From the NCBI RefSeq assembly GCF_025813715.1, contig NZ_CP107532.1, positions 4,932,001 through 4,996,000 on the forward strand: a stretch of DNA of 64,000 nucleotides, written 5' to 3'. This DNA is from Methylobacterium sp. FF17 (lineage in GTDB: Bacteria; Pseudomonadota; Alphaproteobacteria; Rhizobiales; Beijerinckiaceae). A program made the translations under genes and the position numbers. The notes under the pieces are model-generated. The model made no database searches, was not told the DNA's origin, and saw nothing but the letters and a program-made list of their open reading frames with translations. This document shows positions 15,430-23,586 of this stretch, piece by piece; position 1 is the stretch's first letter, and each line of letters opens with the position of its first letter.

Positions 15430-16367
15430 GCCCGTGTCTCCTTGCTGTCTTGCGCCCGAACCGGCCCCACCAGCCGGTCGAGGATGTCTTCCAGCGCCTC
15501 CGCCCAGGGGCGGGGCGTCAGGCCGTAGGCGTCCGTCAGGCTCTGGGTCGAGAGCCTGGAGTTGGCCGGGCGCCGGGCCGGGGTCGGGAAGGCGGAGGTC
15601 GGGATCGCGTCCACCGGTACCGCGCGAGCGCCCCGCCGAGCGGAGGCCGCGAGGATGCCGCGGGCGAACCCGCACCAGGTCGTGGGACCGTCATTGACGA
15701 AGTGGTGCGTACCCGTGGGCGCGGCGGCGTCGCGGGCCAGTCTCTGCGCGATCACCGCCAAGCCGGCGGCCAGGTCCCCCGCGCTGGTGGGGTTGCCGTG
15801 CTGGTCATCGACCACGCTCAGGCGTTCGCGCTCCCCGGCGAGCCGCAGCATCGTCTTCACGAAGTTGCCCCGGTGGGGGCTCACCACCCAGGCCGTGCGG
15901 ATGATGGCATGGCGCGGGTTGGCCGCCCGCACCGCCATCTCGCCGGCCGCCTTGCTCGCCCCGTAGACGCTCTGGGGGTTCACCGGCGTGTCGGGGGTGC
16001 AGGCGCCCTGCCCTTGGCCGTCGAAGACGTAATCGGTGGAGACGTGGACGAGGGGGATGCCGACCCGCGCCGTCGCGGCGGCGAGCAGCGCCGGCGCCAC
16101 CGCGTTCAGGGCCCAGGCGGCGGCGATGTCCGCTTCCGCCTTGTCGACGGCCGTATAGGCCGCCGCATTGACCACGGCCGCGTAGGGGCGCGCGGCGAGC
16201 GCCGCATCGATCGCGGCCCCGTCGGTGATGTCGAGCGCCTCCCGGCCCGGGGCGGACAGGCGCGTGCCCGCCGCCCAGAGGTCCGGGTTCCGCAGCTCGG
16301 TGCCGACTTGGCCGGCGCCACCGAGGATGAGGATGTCGAGCGGCTCGGGATTCCTGAGTTCCGGCAT
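15426..16367 (-). CDS. rfbD: dTDP-4-dehydrorhamnose reductase
   Basis: This 313-aa SDR-superfamily reductase performs the last step of dTDP-L-rhamnose synthesis with NAD(P)H. Motifs are the Rossmann LILGGAGQVGTEL, AAVVNAAAYTAVDKAE, STDYVFDG and the catalytic YGASKAAGE (Tyr-x3-Lys). ATG 16367 lies five bases after the rfbB stop, so the genes are in one operon. The C-terminal WAEALEDILDRLVG is typical. Confidence 0.95.
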   Translation of the reverse strand: MPELRNPEPLDILILGGAGQVGTELRNPDLWAAGTRLSAPGREALDITDGAAIDAALAARPYAAVVNAAAYTAVDKAEADIAAAWALNAVAPALLAAATARVGIPLVHVSTDYVFDGQGQGACTPDTPVNPQSVYGASKAAGEMAVRAANPRHAIIRTAWVVSPHRGNFVKTMLRLAGERERLSVVDDQHGNPTSAGDLAAGLAVIAQRLARDAAAPTGTHHFVNDGPTTWCGFARGILAASARRGARAVPVDAIPTSAFPTPARRPANSRLSTQSLTDAYGLTPRPWAEALEDILDRLVGPVRAQDSKETRA

Positions 16368-16372
16368 CGGGC

Positions 16373-17437
16373 TCAACCCGCCTTCGGGGCGAGCCCCAGG
16401 CCGAGGCGCTCGCCGGTGTAGCGGCCTTCGCGGATGGGGCGCCACCAGCCCTCGTTGGCGAGGTACCAGCGCACGGTCTCCTCCAGCGCCTGCTCGAAGT
16501 CCTTGGTCGGATGCCAGCCGAGCTCGGCTTCCGCCTTCGATGGGTCGATGGCGTAGCGCCGATCGTGGCCGGGTCGGTCGGTGACGTAGGTGATCAGGCG
16601 GTCATGCGAGGCCTGCTCCGGGCGCAGGCGGTCGAAGGCGGCGCAGAGCGCCTTGACCACGGCGAGGTTGTTGCGCACCGAGCGTCCGCCGAGGAGGTAG
16701 GTCTCGCCGAGCCGTCCCCGCTCCAGCACCGCCACGAGGCCGCGGGCATGGTCCTCCACGTGGATCCAGTCGCGCTCGTTCAGGCCGTCGCCGTAGACCG
16801 GCAGGTTCCGGCCCTCCAGCGCGTTGAGGATCATCAGCGGGATCAGCTTCTCGGGGAAGTGGCGCGGGCCGTAATTGTTCGAGCAGTTCGTCACCAGGAC
16901 CGGCAGGCCGTAGGTCTCGTGCCAGGCGCGGGCCAGGTGGTCGGAGGCGGCCTTGGAGGCCGAGTAGGGCGAGCGCGGATCGTAGCGGCTCTCCTCGGTG
17001 AAGAACGCATCCGGCGGCAGCGAGCCGTAGACCTCGTCGGTGGAGACGTGGAGGAAGCGGAAGGCCGCCTTGGCCTCCCCCGTCAGCCCGTCCCAATGGG
17101 TGCGGGCGCCGTCGAGCATGACCTGGGTGCCCACCACGTTCGTGCGGATGAAGGCACCCGGATCGGTGATCGAGCGGTCGACGTGGCTCTCGGCGGCGAG
17201 ATGCATCACGGCCTCGGGCCGGAAGTCGGCGTAGAGAGCGTGCACGGCCGCCGGATCGCAGATGTCGGCCTCGACCAGCCGGTGGCGGGGATCCTCCGCC
17301 AGCGGCTGAAGCGAGATGGGGTTGGCCGCGTAGGTCAGCGCGTCGAGCGTCGCGACCTCGTGTCCGAGGTCCTGCACGAGGTGCAGGACGAGGGCTGATC
17401 CGATGAAGCCGCAGCCGCCGGTAACCAAGATGCGCAT
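16373..17437 (-). CDS. rfbB: dTDP-glucose 4,6-dehydratase
   Basis: A 354-aa extended SDR enzyme that converts dTDP-glucose to dTDP-4-keto-6-deoxyglucose. Motifs are MRILVTGGCGFIGSALV, HLAAESHVDRSI, STDEVYGSLPPDAFF and the catalytic YSASKAASDHLARAW (Tyr-x3-Lys). NCSNNYGPRHFPEKLIPL follows. All the family's active-site segments are present and the length is usual. It is in the middle of the dTDP-rhamnose operon. Confidence 0.96.
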   Translation of the reverse strand: MRILVTGGCGFIGSALVLHLVQDLGHEVATLDALTYAANPISLQPLAEDPRHRLVEADICDPAAVHALYADFRPEAVMHLAAESHVDRSITDPGAFIRTNVVGTQVMLDGARTHWDGLTGEAKAAFRFLHVSTDEVYGSLPPDAFFTEESRYDPRSPYSASKAASDHLARAWHETYGLPVLVTNCSNNYGPRHFPEKLIPLMILNALEGRNLPVYGDGLNERDWIHVEDHARGLVAVLERGRLGETYLLGGRSVRNNLAVVKALCAAFDRLRPEQASHDRLITYVTDRPGHDRRYAIDPSKAEAELGWHPTKDFEQALEETVRWYLANEGWWRPIREGRYTGERLGLGLAPKAG

Positions 17438-17550
17438 GGGAGGATCGGGATCTCTGGAGGGAACGGGGCCGGGGCCCGCGACGGGGGCTGGCCCGGATGG
17501 ACCTTGCCCGGATGGAGTGTGCCCAGGGGCCGCGTGCCGGGCAGGAGGCG

Positions 17551-18105
17551 TCAGAAAAGCGGCGGAAGATCGGCCAGACGCGGAGCGACCCGGTCCTTGG
17601 CGGAAAGCTGCGCCTCCGCGTCCGTGACGGGCCAGTCGATGCCGAGATCCGGATCGTTCCAGAGCACGGCACCGTCGTGCTCGGGGCTGTAGACGCCGCC
17701 CGCCACTTTGTAGGCCACCATGGTATCGGGCACGAGGGTGCAGAAGCCGTGCCCGAAGCCGACGGGCACGTAGAGTTGCTCGCCGTTCTCGGCATCGAGG
17801 CGGACCGCCACGTGCCGGCCGTAGGTGGGCGAGTCACGCCTGAGGTCCACCGCGACATCCAGGATGGCGCCGGCGAGCACCCGGATCAGCTTGGCCTGGG
17901 CCATGGGATGGCGCTGGAAGTGCAGGCCGCGCACGGTGCCCTGGGGGGCGGAGAAAGACTGGTTGTCCTGGATGAAGACGTCCGCGATCCCGCCACGGGC
18001 CAAGACATCCGCCCGGTACGTCTCCGAGAACCAGCCCCGCGCATCGCCGAACCGCTGGGGCACCACGCGCTTGACCGCCGGAAGGGTCGTCTCGATCACC
18101 TGCAT
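17551..18105 (-). CDS. rfbC: dTDP-4-dehydrorhamnose 3,5-epimerase
   Basis: A 184-aa cupin-fold epimerase for the third step of dTDP-L-rhamnose synthesis. Recognisable parts are the substrate-binding DNQSFSAPQGTVRGLHFQ (catalytic His in RGLHFQ), VAVDLRRDSPTYG, YVPVGFGHGFCTL and the Tyr-containing AYKVAGGVYSPEHDGAVLWNDPD divided over two strands. It is the first gene of the minus-strand operon, separated from rfbB by 113 bases of GC-rich sequence with several ATGG/GGAC repeats. Confidence 0.95.
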   Translation of the reverse strand: MQVIETTLPAVKRVVPQRFGDARGWFSETYRADVLARGGIADVFIQDNQSFSAPQGTVRGLHFQRHPMAQAKLIRVLAGAILDVAVDLRRDSPTYGRHVAVRLDAENGEQLYVPVGFGHGFCTLVPDTMVAYKVAGGVYSPEHDGAVLWNDPDLGIDWPVTDAEAQLSAKDRVAPRLADLPPLF

Positions 18106-18315
18106 TGTGCAAGCCTCTCACATCCGTGAACTTGCCCGTTCTAGGCAGTTCTCAACACCGCCCTGTCAAGGGGTGGGCCGGTTTACCGCGACGTGCGCAA
18201 CCTGGGATCGTTCGCCCACGTGCTTCCCCCCGGAGGGGCAGCCGTGTTTTCGACACATGTCCCTGAGACGACAGACAGCAGCCTCAAATACTGAAGATCG
18301 CGCTCGTCGCCCGTC

Positions 18316-18388
18316 GAGGATTTTGCGGCTCGTTGAGGATCTTGGCGCCATCGAAGATCTTGCGGCCCTTGGAAGATCTTCGCATCCG
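18316..18388. repeat. Imperfect 18-19-bp tandem repeat, four units
   Basis: Units begin at 18316, 18335, 18353 and 18372 and share the core gaagatcttgcgg (first two units gaggat). A possible extra half unit starts at 18293. The array ends about 25 bases before the start of the hypothetical gene at 18413. Spacing of 18 to 19 bases is nearly two helical turns, so it could be a protein-binding array, but nothing further supports this. Confidence 0.6.
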
Positions 18389-18412
18389 AAATCGTGCGAG
18401 CGGAACAAGCCC

Positions 18413-19000
18413 ATGATCGAGATCGTGATCCTTGCAGGAACCTGCGGCGCAGGGTCGGGGACCTATGAACTCGGCCTCTTTCACCTGCCGGACGGAAGCG
18501 CGCGGGGCGTCGAGGATCTGACGGACCTGATCGTGCCGCCTGATCCGGTCGTGAGCATGGCCACGTGCCGGGTCGGCATCGCGCGCGGTCTGCGCGAGGC
18601 CCTGGCGGCGACCGGTCCCCTGCCCCGGCCCCTCGGTCTGGCGGCCTCCGTCCTGGGAGCCGGCCTCGACGTGCTCGGGGGCGACGGGCGATCCGGCCTG
18701 TCCGTCGAACTCCGCTTCGCGGACGGCGCCACGGCGACGATCCGCACGGATGCCGAAGGGGTCGCCCGGATCGGCCGGGATCGCGACGTGGTTCGGCGGG
18801 CCGCCCTGCGGTTCGCGGCCCGCTCGGCCGAGGACACCCCGGCGGAATCGTTGGCCGAGCCGCCGGGCGGCGAGCCCGCGACGCTGGGACCGGACGCGCG
18901 CGCGCTTGCCTCGATCTTCGCCTACGAGAAGCGTGGGGGTCGCCTGCGCCGGCTTTCGGCCAAGACCTCGATGATGCGCGCGACTTCGGATGATACTTGA
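18413..19000 (+). CDS. Hypothetical protein (195 aa)
   Basis: A 195-aa soluble protein starting MIEIVILAGTCGAGSGTYELGL. It has an alternating hydrophobic pattern up to residue 60 (VSMATCRVGIARGLREAL), a likely beta-rich middle (LSVELRFADGATATIRTD) and an Arg-rich C-terminus. No domain recognised. The frame is open far upstream across rfbC, so the coding call rests on the first residues, a weak purine leader (gagcggaacaag) and codon pattern. The minus strand is also open here, so it may be spurious. It is convergent with the HpxZ-like gene. Confidence 0.45.
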   Translation: MIEIVILAGTCGAGSGTYELGLFHLPDGSARGVEDLTDLIVPPDPVVSMATCRVGIARGLREALAATGPLPRPLGLAASVLGAGLDVLGGDGRSGLSVELRFADGATATIRTDAEGVARIGRDRDVVRRAALRFAARSAEDTPAESLAEPPGGEPATLGPDARALASIFAYEKRGGRLRRLSAKTSMMRATSDDT

Positions 19001-19011
19001 GACTTCACTCC

Positions 19012-19047
19012 TGCGTGAGATCCCGGGCGACGCCTGACGCTCACGCA
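19012..19047. terminator. Inverted repeat between convergent genes
   Basis: A perfect 8-bp inverted repeat, TGCGTGAG (19012..19019) and CTCACGCA (19040..19047), with a 20-base loop. It sits between the plus-strand hypothetical gene and the minus-strand HpxZ-like gene and overlaps the last codons of the latter. The long loop and lack of a T run keep confidence low. Confidence 0.35.
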
Positions 19048-19439
19048 CCGTGATCGGGGCTGGCCTCGATGACGCTGACATGGGCGGCGACGACCTTCCA
19101 GCCGTCGGGGAAGCGGATCCAGGTCTGGCTCTGGCGCCCGATCCGGCCCGGGGCGCTCGTGCGCGTGAACAGCGTCATCGCGATCCCCGTATCCGCTCCG
19201 TAGGTGGTGATGACGGTCTCCTGCAGGTCGCGGGCCAGCCCCTCGGGCGAGCGCCCCCGGCGGAAGGCGCGGATCGCCGCCATGCCGTAGAGGTTTTCGC
19301 CGCCGCCGTAGCGGATGGTGCGCGGATCGTCGTGGAACAGGGCCTCCAGGGTCGGCACGTCGTTGCCGACCAGGGCGGCCTCGTAGGCCCTGAAGGCGGC
19401 CTCCACCTCGGCCTTCACCGCCGGATCGTCGATCGTCAT
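19041..19439 (-). CDS. HpxZ/AtzH-like DUF3225 protein
   Basis: A 132-aa protein of the SnoaL/NTF2-like DUF3225 family. Recognisable parts are VEAAFRAYEAALVGNDVPTL, ALFHDDPRTIRYGGGENLYG and FTRTSAPGRIGRQSQTWIRF split by short loops. Members are HpxZ, associated with oxalurate catabolism, and AtzH, which deaminates a dicarboxyurea intermediate of cyanuric acid breakdown. It lies 118 bases downstream of the AtzE-like amidase on the same strand, which supports either assignment. The residues that would separate HpxZ from AtzH cannot be judged by eye. Confidence 0.8.
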   Translation of the reverse strand: MTIDDPAVKAEVEAAFRAYEAALVGNDVPTLEALFHDDPRTIRYGGGENLYGMAAIRAFRRGRSPEGLARDLQETVITTYGADTGIAMTLFTRTSAPGRIGRQSQTWIRFPDGWKVVAAHVSVIEASPDHGA

Positions 19440-19557
19440 CGCTGTCTCACTGATTGGATATCCGTTTGACCGCTTCGCGGCGGCAGGCAGCGGCTTCGCT
19501 CGCGTGCCTGGCGCGCTCGTCGGGACGGTTGCCGCCCCGATCGAGCGGCGGCCGTTC

Positions 19558-20970
19558 TCACAGGTCCGCGACGGGAGCCCGCACGATGCCGTCCCGTTCG
19601 AGGCGGCGGGCGACGCGCAGGGCGAGATCCTCGCGCCAGGGCGCGGCGATGACCTGGACGCCGAGCGGCAGGCCGTCGTCGAGGCGGACCGGCACCGCCA
19701 CCACCGGCAGGCCGATGAAGGAGATCGGCTGCGTGAACACGCCGATATTGGCCCGCACCGGCAGGGTCACGCCGTCGAGGACGAAGGTGGTCTGCCCGGA
19801 GCGCGGCGCCCGGCACGGGGTGGCGGGTGCCAGGATCACGTCGACCTCGCGGAACAGGTCGAGCACCGCCGCCCGATACCAGCGGCGGAAGCGTTGCGCG
19901 CGCTCGACGAGGGGGGCCGGCATCATCGCCCCGGCGATCAGGCGGTCGCGGACGGCGGGGTCGAAATCGTGGCCCTGGCTGCGCAGACGTTCGAGATGCA
20001 GGGCCGCCCCCTCGGCGGCGGTGATGAGGTAGGCCGCCGCCCGGGCGCGCGCCGCCTCCGGAATCGTGACGCGGCGCGTGCCGTCGAGGGCCCGGGCGAC
20101 ATGGGCCACGGCCTCGAACGCCTCCGCATCGCCGCCGCGCGCGAAGTAGCCGTCCGCCACGGCGACGCGCAGGCCGCCGAGGCCCTCGTCGAGGATCGGC
20201 CCCACCGGTTCGGCGGACCGGGTGGTCGCGACCGGGTCGTCCGGGTCCGGCCCCTGCATGGCGTCGTAGGCCAGCGCGAGGTCCGCGACGCTGCGCGCCA
20301 TGGGACCGAGATGGTCGAGGCTGCCCACGAAGGGGAAGCTGCCCGCCCGCGTCAGCCGGCCATAGGTGGGCTTGAGCCCGAAGCAGCCGCAGAAGGCCGA
20401 GGGCACCCGGATCGAACCGTTGGTGTCGGAGCCGAGCGCGATGGGCACCAGACCCGCGCCGACTGCGCCGCCGGAGCCCCCCGACGAGCCGCCGGACATG
20501 TGCCCGAGGTCGTGCGGGTTGCGGGTCGACCCGTCATGGACGTTCTCGCCGGTGAAGTCGTAGGCGTACTCGCCCATGTTGAGGCCGCCGACGAGGATCG
20601 CGCCCGCCGCTTCCATCCGGCGTACCAGGGCGCCGTCGCGGGAGGCCGGGGGCCGCACGCGGTTGATCTTCGAACCTGCCCGCGTCGGCAGGCCGGCGAT
20701 GTCGAACAGGTTCTTGACCGCGAAGGGCACGCCGGCGAGGGGCCCCATGGGCTCGCCCCGCGCGCGGGCCGCATCCAACGTCGCGGCGCGCGCGGTCGCG
20801 CGCTTGGACAGGACGTCCGTGAAGGCGTTCACCGCGGGATCGACCCGTTCGATCCGCGCCAGCACCGCCGCGACGGTGGCGCTGGCGCTGACGGTTCCGT
20901 CCCGGAACGCCCCCGCCAGCGCCTCGGCCGTCATCGTGCTCGGGTCCGTCATCGTGTCCGGGCCGCTCAT
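19558..20970 (-). CDS. AtzE-family amidohydrolase (HpxY-like)
   Basis: A 470-aa amidase-signature protein. The Ser-cisSer-Lys triad is visible: Lys in PFAVKNLFDIAG, Ser residues in the glycine/serine-rich HMSGGSSGGSGGAVGAGL, then IALGSDTNGSIRVPSAFCG. The AtzE family includes 1-carboxybiuret hydrolase (with AtzG) and HpxY. The ATG at 20970 overlaps the AtzG-like stop (ATGA), as expected for partners of one complex. It sits in the biuret hydrolase-like cluster. Whether the substrate is carboxybiuret or oxalurate is open. Confidence 0.85.
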   Translation of the reverse strand: MSGPDTMTDPSTMTAEALAGAFRDGTVSASATVAAVLARIERVDPAVNAFTDVLSKRATARAATLDAARARGEPMGPLAGVPFAVKNLFDIAGLPTRAGSKINRVRPPASRDGALVRRMEAAGAILVGGLNMGEYAYDFTGENVHDGSTRNPHDLGHMSGGSSGGSGGAVGAGLVPIALGSDTNGSIRVPSAFCGCFGLKPTYGRLTRAGSFPFVGSLDHLGPMARSVADLALAYDAMQGPDPDDPVATTRSAEPVGPILDEGLGGLRVAVADGYFARGGDAEAFEAVAHVARALDGTRRVTIPEAARARAAAYLITAAEGAALHLERLRSQGHDFDPAVRDRLIAGAMMPAPLVERAQRFRRWYRAAVLDLFREVDVILAPATPCRAPRSGQTTFVLDGVTLPVRANIGVFTQPISFIGLPVVAVPVRLDDGLPLGVQVIAAPWREDLALRVARRLERDGIVRAPVADL

Positions 20971-21170
20971 GCCGTGTAGACCGGGGCGGCTTCCGCCTCG
21001 TCGGGCAGGGCGAAATCGCCGACCTGCGTCGCGGCGGCGTGCAGGACCGTGAGGTTGCTGCCGATGGCCCCGATCCAGGCCGGATCGAGGGGGATCGCGA
21101 GCAGGCGGGCCGCAGCGGCGATGTAGGCGTCGAGGCCGCCGTCCGGCGGTGTGTCGTTGGACTCTGACAC
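20967..21170 (-). CDS. AtzG-like DUF4089 subunit
   Basis: A 67-aa protein of the DUF4089 family, the small subunit that pairs with AtzE in 1-carboxybiuret hydrolase and its HpxX equivalent. Its helices read LDAYIAAAARLLAIPLDP and IGSNLTVLHAAATQVGDF, ending in a Glu/Asp tail. The start is a GTG at 21170 with an AGGA ribosome-binding site; the frame upstream is Arg/Pro-rich and does not look coding. It overlaps the AtzE-like gene by four bases. Confidence 0.8.
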   Translation of the reverse strand: MSESNDTPPDGGLDAYIAAAARLLAIPLDPAWIGAIGSNLTVLHAAATQVGDFALPDEAEAAPVYTA

Positions 21171-21228
21171 GGAAGCTTCCTGGCATTTCGACCCGGGGAC
21201 CGGGTCCTGGTTGGATGGTGTCGGGACC

Positions 21229-22842
21229 CTACTCCGCCGGAAGGGCGGCGTGGGCCGGGACCGGCGCCGGCGGCGCGACGGCCGTGGTCCGCGCGGCGGC
21301 ATAGAGAAGCCCCGCCACCAGGGCGTAGGCAAGAGCCAGGCCGGGCGTCACCGCGATGCCGACGGCGGGCCCGTGCATGAAGCCGAAGAAGGTGAGCACC
21401 GCCCCGGCGAGCGCGAAGGCGGCGGCCTTGGCGAAGTCGCGCTCGATGATGAAGACCGCGATGGCCCCGAGGATCAGGCCGCCGAGGATCGCGCCCTCGC
21501 CGAGGATCCCGAGGCCCGCGTAGAGCACGCCCGCCTGGCCGAGCTTGTCGAGGCCCACCGCCGCCGCGCTGGTGCCGGCCGCTCCCAGCGCCCCGTCGAT
21601 CAGGGTCTTGGCCCAGGCGGCCAGATGTGGCGCGAAGGCGAGCACGATGGCCGGCGCATGCGCATGCGGCGTCTCCTGGAAGGCCTGCGCGCCGATCAGC
21701 ATGCCGATGTAGAGCAGGATCGGGGCGATCGCGACCACGGGCACGACGCTGGAGAGCAGCGAGACCAGGTTGAGCCAGGTCAGCAGCAGGATCACCGCGC
21801 CGGTGGCGAAGGAATAGCCGATGCGTCCGCCCATCGCCTTCCAGCCGGGATGGCCGATATAGACCGCGTTGATGAACGGGTTGCCCATGAGGCATCCGAT
21901 CAGGCTCACCACCCCGTCCGCCGTGAGCACCCGCGTGGTGGGATAGGGGTCGCCCGCCACCTCGGCGCTCTCGACGTTGTCCATGGCCTCCACGAGGTCG
22001 TAGATGCCGAACGGGATCGCGGTGACGAGGATGATCCCGATGAAGTCGAAGCCCGAGAAGACGTGGCCGACGGCCGGCAGCGGCACCGAGAAGCCGATGC
22101 CCTGGAGGGCCGCCGCGAGGCCCGGCCCGCTCACCCCGCCCATCTCAAGGCCGAAGAGCTTGGCGCCCCAGGCCACCACCATCCCGAACAGGATCGCGAC
22201 GAGCCCCGCCGGCAGGCGGCCGGGATAGCGCAGGCCCCCGAACCAGGCGAGCAGGATGATCGCGAAGGCGACCACCCCGATCACCGGCGTGGTGATGAGT
22301 TCGAGCGCGGGGCGCATGGCGATGAAGGTGACGGAGACGCCGGCCAGCGTCCCCAGCAGCGCCGCGCGCGGGGTGATCCGCCGGATCACCGGGGCGGCGA
22401 ACCCGCCGATCATCAGGATGAAGCTCTGGATGAAGACCCAGGCCAGCCCCGCCTCCCAGGCTTTGACCGGGTCGCCGGTGGCGAGCTTGATCGGCAGCAT
22501 GATCACGAACACCACGATGAACATGTGCGGCACGCTGATGCCGGAGGGCAGCGCGCAGACGTCGTCGCGCCCGGTCTCGCGCGCCAGACGATAGGCGAGC
22601 CAGCCGTAATAGGCGGTGGAGAGGCAGAGCATCAGCCCGACCGCCGGCAGGATGCGCCCGAAGGTGACGGCGTCCGGCATGCCGAGCACGAAGCGCAGGA
22701 GGCCGGTGAGCACCAGCAGGTTGACGAGGATGTTGGTGCCGAACCCGAAGAAGGCATTCCAGTCGCCCGGCACCCAGAGGGCGGGCCGGAAGGCTGTCGT
22801 GATCCCGGCTCCGGCCGGTCCCGTCCCGTGTACGCCCGTCAT
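21229..22842 (-). CDS. NCS2-family purine/xanthine-type permease
   Basis: A 537-aa inner-membrane carrier of the NCS2 (AzgA-like) permease family with about 12 to 14 hydrophobic segments. Recognisable parts are GDWNAFFGFGTNILVNLLVL, ALPSGISVPHMFIVVFVIML, DLVEAMDNVESAEVAGDPYP and GNPFINAVYIGHPGWKAMGG (each from a separate region). It is longer than most members. It lies between the biuret hydrolase-like and AtzG-like genes on the same strand (72- and 58-base gaps), so it probably brings in the substrate of that pathway. Actual substrate unknown. Confidence 0.8.
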   Translation of the reverse strand: MTGVHGTGPAGAGITTAFRPALWVPGDWNAFFGFGTNILVNLLVLTGLLRFVLGMPDAVTFGRILPAVGLMLCLSTAYYGWLAYRLARETGRDDVCALPSGISVPHMFIVVFVIMLPIKLATGDPVKAWEAGLAWVFIQSFILMIGGFAAPVIRRITPRAALLGTLAGVSVTFIAMRPALELITTPVIGVVAFAIILLAWFGGLRYPGRLPAGLVAILFGMVVAWGAKLFGLEMGGVSGPGLAAALQGIGFSVPLPAVGHVFSGFDFIGIILVTAIPFGIYDLVEAMDNVESAEVAGDPYPTTRVLTADGVVSLIGCLMGNPFINAVYIGHPGWKAMGGRIGYSFATGAVILLLTWLNLVSLLSSVVPVVAIAPILLYIGMLIGAQAFQETPHAHAPAIVLAFAPHLAAWAKTLIDGALGAAGTSAAAVGLDKLGQAGVLYAGLGILGEGAILGGLILGAIAVFIIERDFAKAAAFALAGAVLTFFGFMHGPAVGIAVTPGLALAYALVAGLLYAAARTTAVAPPAPVPAHAALPAE

Positions 22843-22914
22843 GGCCGTGATCCTCCGGTTGCTGTTCTGCCGCTCCCGCGTGCTTCTGGAGACCCGTCGT
22901 GAAGGGGGGCGCCC

Positions 22915-23586
22915 TCAGGGGGCGCTGAGGGCTTCGACAACGGCGCCCGAGTCGGAGACCCAGCCGAAGATGCCGCCCTGGGCCGCGATCATCGCGAGGC
23001 CGACCCGGTGGAACTCGGGGAAGTAGGACGCGCAGCCGTCCCCGATCGCGACGCAGCGATAGCCGCGGTCGTTGCCCTCGCGGATCGTGGTGTGCACGCA
23101 GACCTCGGTGGTGACGCCGCAGACCAGCAGCGTGGCGATGCGGCGGGCGGACAGGATGGCGCCGAGGTCGGTGGCGTAGAAGGCGCCCTTGCCCGGCTTG
23201 TCGATCACCACCTCCCCCCGGACGGGCGCCAGGTCGGGCACGATGCCGTGGCCGGGTTCGCCCCGGATCAGGATGCGGCCCATCGGGCCGGCCGCGCCGA
23301 TGCGCGCGGTGGGCGCACCCCGCTCGAGCTTGGCCGGCGGCGCGTCGGACAGGTCGGGCTTGTGGCCCTCGCGCGTATGCACGACGAGGAGGCCGGCGGC
23401 CCGCGCCGCCCGCAGCACGGCCTGGATCGGCGCCACGGCGGCCTGCAGCAGCGACACGTCGTTGCCCAGGCTCTCGCCGAAGCCGCCCGGCTCCAGGAAG
23501 TCGCGCTGCATGTCGATGATCACCAGTGCGGTGGTCGCCGGGTCGAAGGAGAGCGCGGCGGGCTCGGCCGTGAGGGTCAGGGGCAT
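22915..23586 (-). CDS. biuH: Isochorismatase-family hydrolase, biuret hydrolase (BiuH)-like
   Basis: A 223-aa cysteine hydrolase. The Asp-Lys-Cys triad is visible as Asp in [16 protein letters not shown], Lys in [14 protein letters not shown] and Cys in [20 protein letters not shown]. The run [36 protein letters not shown] closely follows characterised biuret hydrolase, which cleaves biuret to allophanate and ammonia. ATG 23586 is chosen; an ATG at 23658 would add 24 unlikely residues. Its start codon shares the CATG tetranucleotide with the divergent Tsx-like gene. It heads an operon with permease, AtzG-, AtzE- and HpxZ-like genes. Confidence 0.78.
   Translation of the reverse strand: MPLTLTAEPAALSFDPATTALVIIDMQRDFLEPGGFGESLGNDVSLLQAAVAPIQAVLRAARAAGLLVVHTREGHKPDLSDAPPAKLERGAPTARIGAAGPMGRILIRGEPGHGIVPDLAPVRGEVVIDKPGKGAFYATDLGAILSARRIATLLVCGVTTEVCVHTTIREGNDRGYRCVAIGDGCASYFPEFHRVGLAMIAAQGGIFGWVSDSGAVVEALSAP

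Noticed and set aside
18284-19081. Minus-strand frame opposite the hypothetical gene at 18413
   Set aside because: Arg/Pro/Gly-rich translation with no hydrophobic pattern; the plus-strand frame has a better start and amino-acid pattern, although neither is certain.
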